In this document: in pieces, positions 40,671-49,835 of the stretch | Layout of the letters: each line of letters begins with the position of its first letter | Numbering within the stretch: the stretch's first letter is position 1 | Assembly: GCF_011038845.1 (NCBI RefSeq) | Contig: NZ_JAAKDW010000001.1 | Span: 186,001-250,000, forward strand | DNA: 64,000 nucleotides | Direction: 5' to 3' | Source: Enterococcus sp. ZJ1622 | GTDB taxonomy: Bacteria > Bacillota > Bacilli > Lactobacillales > Enterococcaceae | Notes under the pieces: generated by a model | What the model was told of the DNA's origin: nothing | The model's input: the letters and a program-made list of their open reading frames with translations, nothing else | The model's database searches: none | Translations under genes and position numbers: made by a program

Positions 40671-43511
40671 TTGACAAAGCGAATTGACCGGATCTACAGG
40701 TATGTCAAAGAAAAGACCGCTCATTTGAAAAGTATGGAATATGATCAAGGTGTGACCACGCAGGAGATTGCTGAAGTGCTGGGTATCCAACGGACGAACA
40801 GCAGTAAAGATCTCAATCAGCTGGTACGCGAAGGTAAACTGCTGAAGTCGGAAGGAAGACCCGTACGCTACATATATCAAAAGTCCGTCGTTTATGACAA
40901 TCCCGATGAAAGATCTGCACCGAAACACGTAGTAAGTTATAAGGAAAAACCCGTGAATTTGGAGCAGCCAACATTCCAAGTGGATACTAAAGACATTTTT
41001 GCAAAAATCATTGGTGCGAACGGCAGTATGAAAAACTCTGTCGAACAGGCAAAAGCAGCGATCCTTTACCCGCCGAGAGGTCTGAATTGTCTGATCACAG
41101 GACCGACTGGCTCAGGGAAAACTTACTTTGCCCATGCGATGTTCCATTTTGCTAAAGCCAACAATGCTATAAAAGAAGAAAATGAGTTGATTGTTTTCAA
41201 CTGCGCGGATTATGCGAATAATCCAGAGTTATTGATGAGCCACCTTTTCGGTTATGCAAAAGGCGCGTTTACTGGTGCAGAAGAAGAAAAAATGGGGATC
41301 ATCGATCAAGCAGATGGAGGTATGCTCTTTTTGGATGAGATCCACCGCTTACCTCCTGAAGGACAAGAAATGATCTTTTATTTTATGGATCACGGGACTT
41401 ACAGTCGCTTGGGCGAAACAACCAAGTCTCATGAAGCTGATGTGCGGATCGTCGGGGCGACCACAGAAGACCCTGGTTCTTCTTTGTTAGAAACATTTGT
41501 CCGTCGTATCCCGATCAATATCAAATTGCCGGCTTTTGAGAAACGACCAGCTAATGAAAAAGTAGATCTAGTAAAGATCATGATCGCGCATGAAGCTAAC
41601 CGTACCCAACGAAAAATCTCTTTGACAGAAGATGTGGCGAAAGCCTTGATCGGAAGCGTCACGTATGGGAATATCGGACAATTGAAATCCAATATCCAAC
41701 TGGTGTGTGCTCGCGGCTTCTTGAATCATATGAACTCGCCCGAAATCTCGATTACAGTAGATGACTTGACGGAAGGGATACGCAGTGGCCTGATCCAGCT
41801 CGCTAGCAATCGTACAGCGATGGCGGAACTTTCAAAAATACTGGAACCGAAAATCACGGTTTATCCAAATGACATGATCATGAAGATACAGTCGGATTCT
41901 TATGAGTTGCCTTATAATTTATACGATATCATCGGGGACAAAGCCGCATTGCTGAAATCAGATGGATTGGATCAAGAGGCGATCAATCATTTTATCTCCA
42001 CAGATATCAATATCCATTTGAAATCTTTTTATAAAGATCATGGATTTTCGTTCAATGCAGATAACAAATTGGCAGAGTTTGTCGACCCGAAAATCATCGA
42101 ATTGACGAATCAGATTTATCTAATGGTCAAGAGAGCTTTACCGTATGAATTTCAGCAAAATTTTATCTACGCAATGAGCCTTCATATCAGCTCCTTTATG
42201 AAAAAAATCAATTTAGGAGAAGAAAGGCATACAAATGATAATATCCGTGAGATGGCTGTCGATTTTCCAAAAGAATATGCGATCGCAAAAGAAGTGCGGG
42301 AGTATATCGAGTCGTATTTCCAAGTCGATATCCCGGAAAGTGAAGATTATTATTTGACGGTACTGATCGTTTCATTGAGAGCCAATCAAGCAAGTGGGCG
42401 GATTGGTGTCGTGGTCGCTGCTCATGGAAACAGCACGGCAAGCAGCATGGTCCAAGTCGTACAGCAGCTACTGGATGCAGATAATGTGCGAGCAGTCGAC
42501 ATGCCGCTGGATATGGATCCGAAAACAGCATTGGGACGGATCGAACGGAATGTCCAAGAAGTAGATGAGGGCAGCGGAGTGATCTTGCTCGTCGATATGG
42601 GATCTTTAGCTTCATTCAATTCTCAGATACAGCGAGATACAGGGATACCAGTTCGCACGGTTGATATGGTGACGACTTCTCTTGTTTTGGAGACAGTGCG
42701 AAAGGTATCTGTATTAGGAACAGATCTTGATATGTTGTATGAATCACTGAAAAACTTCAGAGGGTACGCAGAAATCCCTGCTGCTTCATCCGCTAAAACA
42801 ACGACGCGGGGGAAAAAGGCGATCTTGGCCATCTGTGCTTCTGGAGAAGGGACGGCACAAAGAATCAAAGAGCTGATCGAACGCGCAGTCAACAAACGGC
42901 AAGGAGCAGAATTGGAAGTTTTGGCTTTATCGATCATGGAAGTGAAAAAAGAGCTGCCCGCTATCGAAGAAAACTATCAGATCATAGCTACTACGGGTAT
43001 CACTGATCCGGCGATCCACGCACCTTTTGTTCCTTTAGAACGATTCATTGATCAAAATATCGAACTGATTTTGGATCAGCTTCTGCTTGAGTCTGAGTTA
43101 GAGGAATCTGAGCAGATTTCATTGAATGACGAAACAGCCAAAGAAACCTGTATTGAGTTCATTACTGATAATTTTACCTTTATCAATGGAAAGAAACTGA
43201 TCGATCCGATCTGGGAATTTGCTACGGATACTGTACAAGTGATGGGGATAAATGAAGAAGAATATGGCTTCAAAATAAATCTAGTCATGCATACGGTCGG
43301 AATGATCGAACGTATCATTTTGAACGAGCCGCTGTCAGTAGAATCAAAAGAGCTGGAACAGCTTGAGTCTGATTCTTTGCATGAAAAAGCTGAAGTTCTT
43401 TTAGCTTCGATGGAAAACAAAATAAAAGTAAAGACGCCTCGTGAAGAAGAATACTATCTGCTTCGCTTGATCCATAATCATCTGGAGAAAAATGAATACA
43501 CTAAGCTGTAA
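40671..43511 (+). CDS. mptR: Sigma-54-dependent activator of the mannose PTS (LevR family)
   Basis: The 946-aa LevR/ManR-type regulator activates the downstream PTS operon with sigma-54. Domains in order: winged helix (1-75); AAA+ (about 110-370) with GPTGSGKT (144-151), GAFTGA (198-203, the sigma-54 contact loop) and GGMLFLDE (216-223); PRD1 (His505); EIIA-Man-like (His585 in AAHGNST); EIIB-Gat-like (Cys722 in ICASGEG); PRD2 (His874). PTS phosphorylation of these residues sets its activity. It starts with TTG at 40671 after GAGGAGCGAGG. The matching -24/-12 promoter is at 43601. Confidence 0.95.
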   Translation: MTKRIDRIYRYVKEKTAHLKSMEYDQGVTTQEIAEVLGIQRTNSSKDLNQLVREGKLLKSEGRPVRYIYQKSVVYDNPDERSAPKHVVSYKEKPVNLEQPTFQVDTKDIFAKIIGANGSMKNSVEQAKAAILYPPRGLNCLITGPTGSGKTYFAHAMFHFAKANNAIKEENELIVFNCADYANNPELLMSHLFGYAKGAFTGAEEEKMGIIDQADGGMLFLDEIHRLPPEGQEMIFYFMDHGTYSRLGETTKSHEADVRIVGATTEDPGSSLLETFVRRIPINIKLPAFEKRPANEKVDLVKIMIAHEANRTQRKISLTEDVAKALIGSVTYGNIGQLKSNIQLVCARGFLNHMNSPEISITVDDLTEGIRSGLIQLASNRTAMAELSKILEPKITVYPNDMIMKIQSDSYELPYNLYDIIGDKAALLKSDGLDQEAINHFISTDINIHLKSFYKDHGFSFNADNKLAEFVDPKIIELTNQIYLMVKRALPYEFQQNFIYAMSLHISSFMKKINLGEERHTNDNIREMAVDFPKEYAIAKEVREYIESYFQVDIPESEDYYLTVLIVSLRANQASGRIGVVVAAHGNSTASSMVQVVQQLLDADNVRAVDMPLDMDPKTALGRIERNVQEVDEGSGVILLVDMGSLASFNSQIQRDTGIPVRTVDMVTTSLVLETVRKVSVLGTDLDMLYESLKNFRGYAEIPAASSAKTTTRGKKAILAICASGEGTAQRIKELIERAVNKRQGAELEVLALSIMEVKKELPAIEENYQIIATTGITDPAIHAPFVPLERFIDQNIELILDQLLLESELEESEQISLNDETAKETCIEFITDNFTFINGKKLIDPIWEFATDTVQVMGINEEEYGFKINLVMHTVGMIERIILNEPLSVESKELEQLESDSLHEKAEVLLASMENKIKVKTPREEEYYLLRLIHNHLEKNEYTKL

Positions 43512-43556
43512 ATACACAAAAACGATACACTTTATTAGTGTATCGTTTTTGTGTAT
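43512..43556. promoter_or_regulatory. 20-bp perfect inverted repeat: terminator and likely MptR site
   Basis: Perfect 20-bp arms at 43512-43531 and 43537-43556 (containing CGATACAC and GTGTATCG) enclose TTATT. The element begins at the mptR stop codon and may end that transcript. Because GTGTATCG recurs at 43551 and 43584, it also looks like the enhancer site. Confidence 0.7.
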
Positions 43557-43583
43557 CGCTAAAAAAAGCATATGTTATGGTTA

Positions 43584-43591
43584 GTGTATCG
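43584..43591 (+). promoter_or_regulatory. Third GTGTATCG repeat upstream of the sigma-54 promoter
   Basis: GTGTATCG at 43538, 43551 and 43584 are direct repeats. This copy ends 9 bp before the -24 element, the others 40-65 bp upstream, a range usual for enhancer-type activator sites. Confidence 0.5.
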
Positions 43592-43600
43592 AATAAAAGT

Positions 43601-43616
43601 TGGCACGCTTCTTGCT
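43601..43616 (+). promoter_or_regulatory. Sigma-54 (-24/-12) promoter of mptBACD
   Basis: TGGCACG-CTTC-TTGCT matches the consensus TGGCACG-N4-TTGCW exactly. GG of -24 and GC of -12 are in register. The start would be near 43627, 75 bp before the first gene. Confidence 0.95.
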
Positions 43617-43701
43617 TAATATAGAGTGTGCTAGGAGGTGGTTGTTCACACAGAAATGATAGGGGTTTCTGTGAAGTAGTTTGAAAGAAGGAGTTTTGCA
43701 G

Positions 43702-44193
43702 ATGGATATTCGATTAGCGCGTATAGATGATCGTTTAATCCACGGACAAGTTGCAACTGTTTGGTCAAAGCTAACTGGTGTGGAGAGAATCATCGTCATC
43801 AGTGATGCTGTTGCACAGGATCGGCTGAGAAAGTTTCTATTAAAAGAAGCAGCTCCGCCTGGGATAACGGCAAATGTGATAACTGTTCAGAAAATGATCC
43901 AAGTTTATCAAAGCGGTTTGTTAGCGCATGCGAAAGTGATGCTGTTGTTCACGAATCCTCAAGACGTTGAAACAATTGTTCGATGCGGAGTGCAGCTGAA
44001 GACCTTGAATATCGGCGGTATGAGTTTCACTGAAGGCAAAACGATGATCACTAACTTCGTTTCAGTGAACCAGCAAGATATTGATTCCTTTTATTACTTG
44101 AACAGTCAAGAAGTGGAGTTAGAGATTCGGAAAGTACCTGCTGACAGAAAAATCCTTTTGATGGAACTACTAGCAAAAGTCAAAAAGGTGTAG
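43702..44193 (+). CDS. mptB: Mannose-family PTS EIIB (separate subunit)
   Basis: The 163-aa EIIB domain has the phosphorylation site in IDDRLIHGQVAT (His14). ATG 43702 follows AAGGAG; a TTG at 43681 opens the frame upstream of that site. It is an extra EIIB beside the EIIAB fusion that follows, an arrangement also known in E. faecalis mptBACD. Its His is intact, so it could act as an alternative phosphate donor or a regulator of the PRD activator. Confidence 0.9.
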   Translation: MDIRLARIDDRLIHGQVATVWSKLTGVERIIVISDAVAQDRLRKFLLKEAAPPGITANVITVQKMIQVYQSGLLAHAKVMLLFTNPQDVETIVRCGVQLKTLNIGGMSFTEGKTMITNFVSVNQQDIDSFYYLNSQEVELEIRKVPADRKILLMELLAKVKKV

Positions 44194-44297
44194 CAGAAAT
44201 ATTGTTGTTGGTAAAAGGTCAAATAAATCTGTTGTAATGGTTAGCAATTATTAATAATTATGATTTTGTTACAACAAAAGAAATAGGAGGTATAAAT

Positions 44298-45287
44298 ATG
44301 GTAGGGATTATCCTAGCAAGTCACGGACAATTTGCTGAAGGAATCTTACAATCCGGTTCAATGATCTTTGGCGAACAAGAAAACGTCAAAGCCGTTATTT
44401 TGAAACCAAGTGAAGGTCCAGATGACTTGAGAGCCAAACTAGAAGAAGCGGTTGCTTCTTTTGACAACCAAGATGAAGTCTTATTCTTAGTTGATTTATG
44501 GGGCGGTACGCCGTTCAACCAATCAAACACATTGTTTGAAGAACACAAAGACAAATGGGCAATCGTCAGCGGTTTGAACTTGCCAATGTTGATCGAAGCT
44601 TACGCATCACGTTTCTCAATGGAATCTGCGCATGAAATCGCAGCGCATATCATTGAGACAGCAAAAGATGGTGTGAAAGTCAAACCAGAAGAATTAGAAC
44701 CGGCAGAAGCGCCAAAAGCGGCAGTAGCTGACGAACAACCTAAAGGAGCACTTCCTGAAGGCACTGTTGTTGGAGATGGAAAAATCAAATATGTGCTGGC
44801 ACGTGTGGACTCACGTCTGCTACATGGGCAAGTTGCAACTGCTTGGACGAAAGCGGTACAGCCTAATCGAATCATCGTTGTTTCAGATGCGGTATCAAAA
44901 GATGACTTGCGTAAGAGACTGATTGAACAAGCTGCTCCTCCAGGTGTTAAGGCAAATGTTATTCCAATCAGTAAAATGATCGAAGTAGCAAAAGACCCAC
45001 GTTTTGGAAACACAAAAGCATTACTTTTATTTGAAAACCCTGAAGATGTACTGACCGCAGTTGAAGGTGGCGTTGATATCCAAGAATTGAACGTTGGATC
45101 GATGGCTCACTCAGTTGGTAAAGTCGTTGTAAGTAAAGTGTTATCTATGGGACAAGAAGATGTCGAAGCATTTGAAAAACTTGAACAAAAGGGTGTCAAG
45201 TTTGATGTACGTAAAGTACCAAATGACTCTCGTGACAACATGAATGACATCTTGAAAAAAGCAAAAGCCGAATTGGCGAAAGCGTAA
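44298..45287 (+). CDS. mptA: Mannose/glucose PTS EIIAB
   Basis: This 329-aa fusion carries EIIA (His9 in [10 protein letters not shown]), an Ala/Pro/Glu-rich linker (about 133-157) and EIIB (His176 in [12 protein letters not shown]). It passes phosphate from HPr to the sugar at the EIIC/EIID permease. AGGAGG precedes the ATG. Codon use is more biased than in most neighbours, as expected for a highly expressed transporter. Confidence 0.96.
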   Translation: MVGIILASHGQFAEGILQSGSMIFGEQENVKAVILKPSEGPDDLRAKLEEAVASFDNQDEVLFLVDLWGGTPFNQSNTLFEEHKDKWAIVSGLNLPMLIEAYASRFSMESAHEIAAHIIETAKDGVKVKPEELEPAEAPKAAVADEQPKGALPEGTVVGDGKIKYVLARVDSRLLHGQVATAWTKAVQPNRIIVVSDAVSKDDLRKRLIEQAAPPGVKANVIPISKMIEVAKDPRFGNTKALLLFENPEDVLTAVEGGVDIQELNVGSMAHSVGKVVVSKVLSMGQEDVEAFEKLEQKGVKFDVRKVPNDSRDNMNDILKKAKAELAKA

Positions 45288-45319
45288 TAATCATATAAAA
45301 AATTCATAGGAGGCTTATC

Positions 45320-46123
45320 ATGTCTATTATTTCAATGATTTTAGTCGTATTAGTTGCCTTTCTAGCTGGTATGGAGGGTATCCTTGATGAATTCCAATTT
45401 CATCAACCACTAGTGGCATGTACATTAATCGGTTTAGTTACCGGTAACCTCGAAGCTGGTATCGTACTTGGCGGTACACTACAAATGATCGCTTTAGGTT
45501 GGGCAAATATCGGAGCAGCTGTTGCGCCAGATGCTGCTTTAGCATCTGTTGCATCTGCAATTATTTTAGTATTAGGTGGACAAGGTGTGAAGGGTGTTCC
45601 TTCTGCTATCGCAATTGCTGTTCCTCTAGCTGTCGCAGGATTATTCTTAACAATGATCGTACGTACAATCGCTGTTCCAATCGTTCACTTGATGGATGCA
45701 GCTGCTGAAGAAGGAAATATTCGCAAAGTTGAAATGTGGCACGTCATCGCTGTATGCTTGCAAGGTGTTCGTATCGCTATTCCAGCAGCAGCATTGCTAT
45801 TTATCCCTGCACAAACAGTCCAATCATTCTTGGAATCAATGCCAGCATGGTTGACAGACGGTATGGCTATCGGTGGTGGAATGGTCGTAGCTGTAGGTTA
45901 CGCTTTAGTAATCAACATGATGGCTACAAAAGAAGTATGGCCATTCTTTGTTATCGGTTTTGTTGTAGCTGCAATTTCTCAATTGACATTGATCGCGCTT
46001 GGTGCACTAGGTGTTGCTCTAGCTCTTATCTACTTGAACCTTTCTAAAATGGGCGGTTCTTCAAACGGTGGAGGCGGAAGCAATTCTGGCGACCCATTAG
46101 GCGATATTTTGAATGACTATTAA
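45320..46123 (+). CDS. mptC: Mannose/glucose PTS EIIC
   Basis: The 267-aa membrane protein of the ManY type begins MSIISMILVVLVAFLAGMEG and contains GTLQMIALGWANIGAAVAPD. With EIID it forms the sugar channel; in Listeria, Lactococcus and enterococci this pair is also the receptor for class IIa bacteriocins. GGAGGCTTATC precedes the ATG. Confidence 0.96.
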   Translation: MSIISMILVVLVAFLAGMEGILDEFQFHQPLVACTLIGLVTGNLEAGIVLGGTLQMIALGWANIGAAVAPDAALASVASAIILVLGGQGVKGVPSAIAIAVPLAVAGLFLTMIVRTIAVPIVHLMDAAAEEGNIRKVEMWHVIAVCLQGVRIAIPAAALLFIPAQTVQSFLESMPAWLTDGMAIGGGMVVAVGYALVINMMATKEVWPFFVIGFVVAAISQLTLIALGALGVALALIYLNLSKMGGSSNGGGGSNSGDPLGDILNDY

Positions 46124-46143
46124 TCTTGAAGGAGGAAAATAAA

Positions 46144-47058
46144 ATGGCAGAAGAAAAAATCACATTATCGAAAAAAGATCGTTTAGCTGTTGCATGGCGT
46201 TCTACCTTCATTCAAGGTTCATGGAACTACGAACGTATGCAAAATGGCGGCTGGGCTTTCTCAATGATTCCAGCAATCAAAAAATTATACAAAACAAAAG
46301 AAGAACGTTCAGCAGCGTTGAAACGCCATCTGGAATTCTTCAATACACATCCATATATTGCTTCTCCTATTCTAGGGGTTACTTTGGCACTAGAAGAAGA
46401 ACGTGCCAATGGCGCACCAGTTGATGATGTAGCGATTCAAGGGGTTAAGGTTGGTATGATGGGACCTTTAGCCGGTGTCGGTGACCCAGTATTCTGGTTT
46501 ACTGTACGTCCAATGCTAGGCGCGCTAGGTGCTTCATTAGCAATGGGTGGAAATATTCTTGGACCAATCATCTTCTTCTTGGGATGGAACATTATCCGTT
46601 GGTCATTTATGTGGTACACACAAGAATTTGGTTATAGAGCCGGTTCTAAAATCACTGATGACCTTTCAGGCGGTTTGTTGCAAGATGTAACAAAAGGTGC
46701 ATCTATTTTAGGGATGTTCGTACTGGCTGCGTTAGTTCAGCGGTGGGTATCGATCAAGTTCTTACCAGTCGTATCTACTGTTAAGCTAGATAAAGGTGCT
46801 TATATCGAATGGGATAAATTACCTTCAGGCGGCGAAGGAATTAAGAGTGCATTTGAACAAGTAAACAACGGTTTAGCACTTTCTCCTGAAAAAGTAACGA
46901 CCTTACAAGATAACTTGGATCAATTGATTCCTGGATTAGCTGCTTTAGCATTGACACTGTTCTGTATGTGGTTGCTTAAGAAAAAAGTTTCTCCAATCGT
47001 TATCATTCTTGGATTATTCGTAGTCGGTGTTGTTGGACACGTTATCGGACTTTTATAA
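46144..47058 (+). CDS. mptD: Mannose/glucose PTS EIID
   Basis: The 304-aa ManZ-type protein has SKKDRLAVAWRSTFIQGSWN at the N-terminus and MGPLAGVGDPVFWFTVRPML in the middle, with C-terminal membrane helices. ATG 46144 follows AAGGAGGAAAATAAA; the frame is open six codons earlier without a signal. Last PTS gene, followed by a terminator. Confidence 0.96.
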   Translation: MAEEKITLSKKDRLAVAWRSTFIQGSWNYERMQNGGWAFSMIPAIKKLYKTKEERSAALKRHLEFFNTHPYIASPILGVTLALEEERANGAPVDDVAIQGVKVGMMGPLAGVGDPVFWFTVRPMLGALGASLAMGGNILGPIIFFLGWNIIRWSFMWYTQEFGYRAGSKITDDLSGGLLQDVTKGASILGMFVLAALVQRWVSIKFLPVVSTVKLDKGAYIEWDKLPSGGEGIKSAFEQVNNGLALSPEKVTTLQDNLDQLIPGLAALALTLFCMWLLKKKVSPIVIILGLFVVGVVGHVIGLL

Positions 47059-47071
47059 TCCGCAAAATACG

Positions 47072-47098
47072 GCTCGGGCATTGTCCCGAGCTTTTTTT
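47072..47098 (+). terminator. Terminator after mptD
   Basis: GCTCGGG/CCCGAGC (47072-47078, 47085-47091) then seven T. A TATACT at 47105-47110 just downstream may start manO separately. Confidence 0.92.
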
Positions 47099-47141
47099 AT
47101 ATAGTATACTGTAAGAGTAAAAAGATAACAGGAGTGATAGA

Positions 47142-47516
47142 ATGGTTCAGTCAATCAATACAAAAGTAGACTTAGTAATTGACGCAACTGCCTTTACTGG
47201 CTTGACAGACTATGGACAAATCATGATTGGCGATAACGGTTTCGAATTTTACAATACACGGGATAAACGAAAATATATACAGATTCCTTGGGAAGAAGTA
47301 GACTACGTATTAGCATCAGTGATGTTCAAGGGTAAGTGGATACCTAGATATGCCATTCAAACAAAAAGAAACGGTACATACACGTTTTCTTCAAAAGAAC
47401 CTAAAAAGGTACTGCGAGCAATCAGAAAATACGTAGATGAAAATCGGATGGTTCAATCATTAAGCTTCTTTGACGTAGTAAAACGCGGGATTCGCGGAAT
47501 ATTCAAACGCAAATAA
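47142..47516 (+). CDS. manO: DUF956 protein ManO
   Basis: This 124-aa protein belongs to DUF956, which is found almost only downstream of mannose PTS operons in lactic acid bacteria (ManO). It reads FEFYNTRDKRKYIQIPWEEVDYVLASVMFK and has a basic C-terminus. A PTS-modulating role is assumed from context. CAGGAGTGATAGA precedes the ATG. A partial terminator between mptD and manO suggests reduced read-through. Confidence 0.92.
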   Translation: MVQSINTKVDLVIDATAFTGLTDYGQIMIGDNGFEFYNTRDKRKYIQIPWEEVDYVLASVMFKGKWIPRYAIQTKRNGTYTFSSKEPKKVLRAIRKYVDENRMVQSLSFFDVVKRGIRGIFKRK

Positions 47517-47522
47517 GCAAAA

Positions 47523-47567
47523 GACGAAGAAGGTCTCTCCTGAAGAAACTTCCTTCGTCTCTTCTTT
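47523..47567 (+). terminator. Terminator after manO
   Basis: GACGAAGAAGG (47524-47534) and TTCCTTCGTC (47551-47560) form the stem; TCTTCTTTTTT follows. Confidence 0.75.
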
Positions 47568-47654
47568 TTTACGAGCAGATGCATGGCTGAAATCCGATTA
47601 TTTGTTCGCTTCAAATCCTCTATGATAAAATTAATATGAAAAGAAGGGGGTTAT

Positions 47655-47903
47655 ATGATGAGTTGGTTATGGACATTGATCGTAGGAGCTATTATTGGCG
47701 CGATTGCAGGAGCCATTACAAGTAAAGGAAGCTCGATGGGATGTATCACGAATATCATCGCTGGGTTAGTCGGTTCAAGTATCGGTCAGGCGATTTTTGG
47801 TAATTGGGGTCCTAGCGCTGCGGGGATGGCACTGATCCCGTCTATTCTAGGCGCAGTGATTCTGGTTGCAGTTGTCTCATTCTTCTTTGGGAGACGTTCT
47901 TGA
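47655..47903 (+). CDS. GlsB/YeaQ/YmgE-family membrane protein
   Basis: The 82-aa protein has three hydrophobic segments and the family pattern GAIIGAIAGAITSKG, then GLVGSSIGQAIFG. Members are called transglycosylase-associated or GlsB and are linked to general stress in enterococci. AAGGGGG precedes the ATG; a second ATG follows directly. Monocistronic between two terminators. Confidence 0.88.
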   Translation: MMSWLWTLIVGAIIGAIAGAITSKGSSMGCITNIIAGLVGSSIGQAIFGNWGPSAAGMALIPSILGAVILVAVVSFFFGRRS

Positions 47904-47955
47904 TTAGCTAATCAAGAGATAGTACGTTTTTATTTGTTTCTACATTTAACAGCAG

Positions 47956-47996
47956 AAAGATCTGTTCGATCCTAGATTGAGCAGGTCTTTTTTTAT
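47956..47996 (+). terminator. Terminator after the GlsB-like gene
   Basis: AAGATCTGTTCGAT and ATTGAGCAGGTCTT pair with two G:T pairs, followed by seven T. Confidence 0.8.
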
Positions 47997-48052
47997 CCCT
48001 TGTTTTGTTTATAAAATTTACCTTAAACACTCGTGCTAGAAGAAAAGTTTGC

Positions 48053-48058
48053 TATAAT
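48053..48058 (+). promoter_or_regulatory. Extended -10 of the M24 peptidase gene
   Basis: TGCTATAAT is an extended -10 box, 36 bp before the ATG. The -35 is weak. Confidence 0.5.
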
Positions 48059-48093
48059 AGAAAAAAGAAGGACAGAAAGAAGGAGTTTCATTT

Positions 48094-49158
48094 ATGATGC
48101 TACGAGTAGAAAAATTGCGCAAAAAAATGCAGGAAGAAAATCTGGATTCATTTCTGGTCACCAGCCCATATAATCTTCGCTATTTAACGAATTTCACAGG
48201 AACGACTGGATTAGCAGTCATCACCTTGGACAAAGCATTCTTTATCACAGACTTTCGTTATACAGAGCAAGCAGCAGCGCAAGCTCAAGGGTTCGAGATT
48301 ATCAAAAATGTGGGACCGATCTTTGATGAAGTAGCGAATCTTATCCGTAAAGAAGAATTGCAGGCACTTGCGTTTGAAGAAACAACTGTTTCATTTTTAG
48401 AGTACTCAGTCTTAGAAGAAATCATTGATGCAGAACTGATCCCTGTGTCTGATATGATCGAAGAATTGCGTGAAATAAAAGACGACGAAGAAGTGGCGAT
48501 CATTGAAAAAGCTTGCAGCATTGCAGACATGGCTTATGAACATGTACTGAAAATGATCCGTCCTGGGATGACAGAGATCGAGGTAGCCAACCAGTTAGAC
48601 TTTTATATGCGTTCGTTGGGTGCATCAGGTGTTTCTTTCGAGACGATCGTGGCAAGCGGTCTTCGTTCAGCGATGCCTCATGGTGTAGCTAGCAAAAAGG
48701 TCATTGAACAAGGCGATCTGATCACTCTGGATTTTGGATGTTACTACGAAGGTTATGTTTCTGATATGACACGTACGTTCGCAATCGGCGATCCTGGAGA
48801 AAAATTAAAAGAAATCTACCAGATCGTCTTAGATGCTCAACTTGCAGTACTTGAGGCAGCAAAACCTGGAATGACAGGCGTTCAGCTAGACGCTATCGCA
48901 AGAGATCATATTACAAAACACGGCTATGGTGAAGCATTCGGCCATTCTACCGGTCATGGTATCGGATTGGAGATCCACGAAGGACCGAACGTTTCTGCAC
49001 GAGCAGAAAAACAATTTGTACCAGGAAATGTCATCACTGACGAACCAGGGATCTATCTACTAGGAATCGGCGGCGTTCGTATCGAAGATGATCTGCTGAT
49101 CACTGAAACTGGCAACCGCGTGTTGACGCATTCGCCGAAAGAACTGATCATCTTATAA
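48094..49158 (+). CDS. M24-family Xaa-Pro peptidase (YqhT-like)
   Basis: The 354-aa creatinase/aminopeptidase P fold has an N-terminal domain (1-125) and a C-terminal pita-bread domain with metal ligands in LDFGCYYEGYVSDMTRTF, HSTGHGIGLEIHEGP, ITDEPGIY and RIEDDL. It probably removes or hydrolyses Xaa-Pro. B. subtilis YqhT lies at the same position before efp; efp is not found here. AAGGAG lies eight bases before ATG. Confidence 0.92.
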   Translation: MMLRVEKLRKKMQEENLDSFLVTSPYNLRYLTNFTGTTGLAVITLDKAFFITDFRYTEQAAAQAQGFEIIKNVGPIFDEVANLIRKEELQALAFEETTVSFLEYSVLEEIIDAELIPVSDMIEELREIKDDEEVAIIEKACSIADMAYEHVLKMIRPGMTEIEVANQLDFYMRSLGASGVSFETIVASGLRSAMPHGVASKKVIEQGDLITLDFGCYYEGYVSDMTRTFAIGDPGEKLKEIYQIVLDAQLAVLEAAKPGMTGVQLDAIARDHITKHGYGEAFGHSTGHGIGLEIHEGPNVSARAEKQFVPGNVITDEPGIYLLGIGGVRIEDDLLITETGNRVLTHSPKELIIL

Positions 49159-49239
49159 CATAGAACAGCCGACAAAGAGACCGGATCAGTAAACTCAGAC
49201 TTTGTTATAGAAAATGACTTGATTTAATGATACACTATA

Positions 49240-49409
49240 GAAGAACTTTTAAGCTGTAAGAGAGAGCAAAGTTGGGATTTTTCTCCAATCGTTGCAGCGT
49301 ATTGCAAAGCGGATAACCTCGTTTTGGACACAAAGAGGAAAGGCTGGTTAGCATCAATCAGCTGGTTCGTATGTATCTCATGCTTAGGCAAAAGGAGGAA
49401 TAAATAAAA
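49240..49409 (+). promoter_or_regulatory. Structured untranslated leader before asp23-nusB
   Basis: No ORF is present between 49159 and 49409. The segment can form GCAA.GTTGG/CCAAT..TTGC around 49266-49297, CCTC/GAGG around 49317-49337 and a TGGTTAGC/AGCTGGTT region near 49345-49370, then AAGGAGG. It matches no riboswitch I recognise. Confidence 0.35.
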
Positions 49410-49835
49410 ATGGCAGATGAAAAAAATTTGATCTTGGACGCAAACCAGGATCTAGGTGAAATCGTGATCGCACCTGAAGTGATTGAAGTGATCATCGGGA
49501 TTGCAGCTTCTAAAGTAGAAGGTGTCTATGGGATGCGCGGAACTTTTGCCAGCAATGTGACTGAATTATTAGGCCGAGCAGCTCATGGGAAAGGCGTCTA
49601 TTTAGTAAATGATGAAGAGGGTCTGAAAGTAGATCTGTACTGCTACTTGGAATATGGTGTTTCCGTGCCGAAAGTAGCGATGGAAATGCAAGAACGTGTG
49701 AGTCAGCAAGTTCTTTTCATGACTGATATCACGTTGGCGGAAGTCAATATCCATGTGGTTGCTGTTGTACCTGAAAAGCTGGAACAACCGGCGATCGAAG
49801 AACTTTTTGAAGACGAAGAGGAAGAGAATGAATAA
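49410..49835 (+). CDS. Asp23/Gls24-family protein (YqhY-like)
   Basis: The 141-aa protein has the Asp23 core IVIAPEVIEVIIGIAASKVEG and VDLYCYLEYGVSVPKVAMEM, with an acidic tail. B. subtilis YqhY at this position is tied to acetyl-CoA carboxylase control; here no acc genes are adjacent. AAGGAGG precedes the ATG. It overlaps nusB by 8 bp. Confidence 0.92.
   Translation: MADEKNLILDANQDLGEIVIAPEVIEVIIGIAASKVEGVYGMRGTFASNVTELLGRAAHGKGVYLVNDEEGLKVDLYCYLEYGVSVPKVAMEMQERVSQQVLFMTDITLAEVNIHVVAVVPEKLEQPAIEELFEDEEEENE

Noticed and set aside
49159-49409. Hidden efp or other gene
   Set aside because: Gap of 251 bp has no reading frame of suitable length or with a ribosome-binding site.
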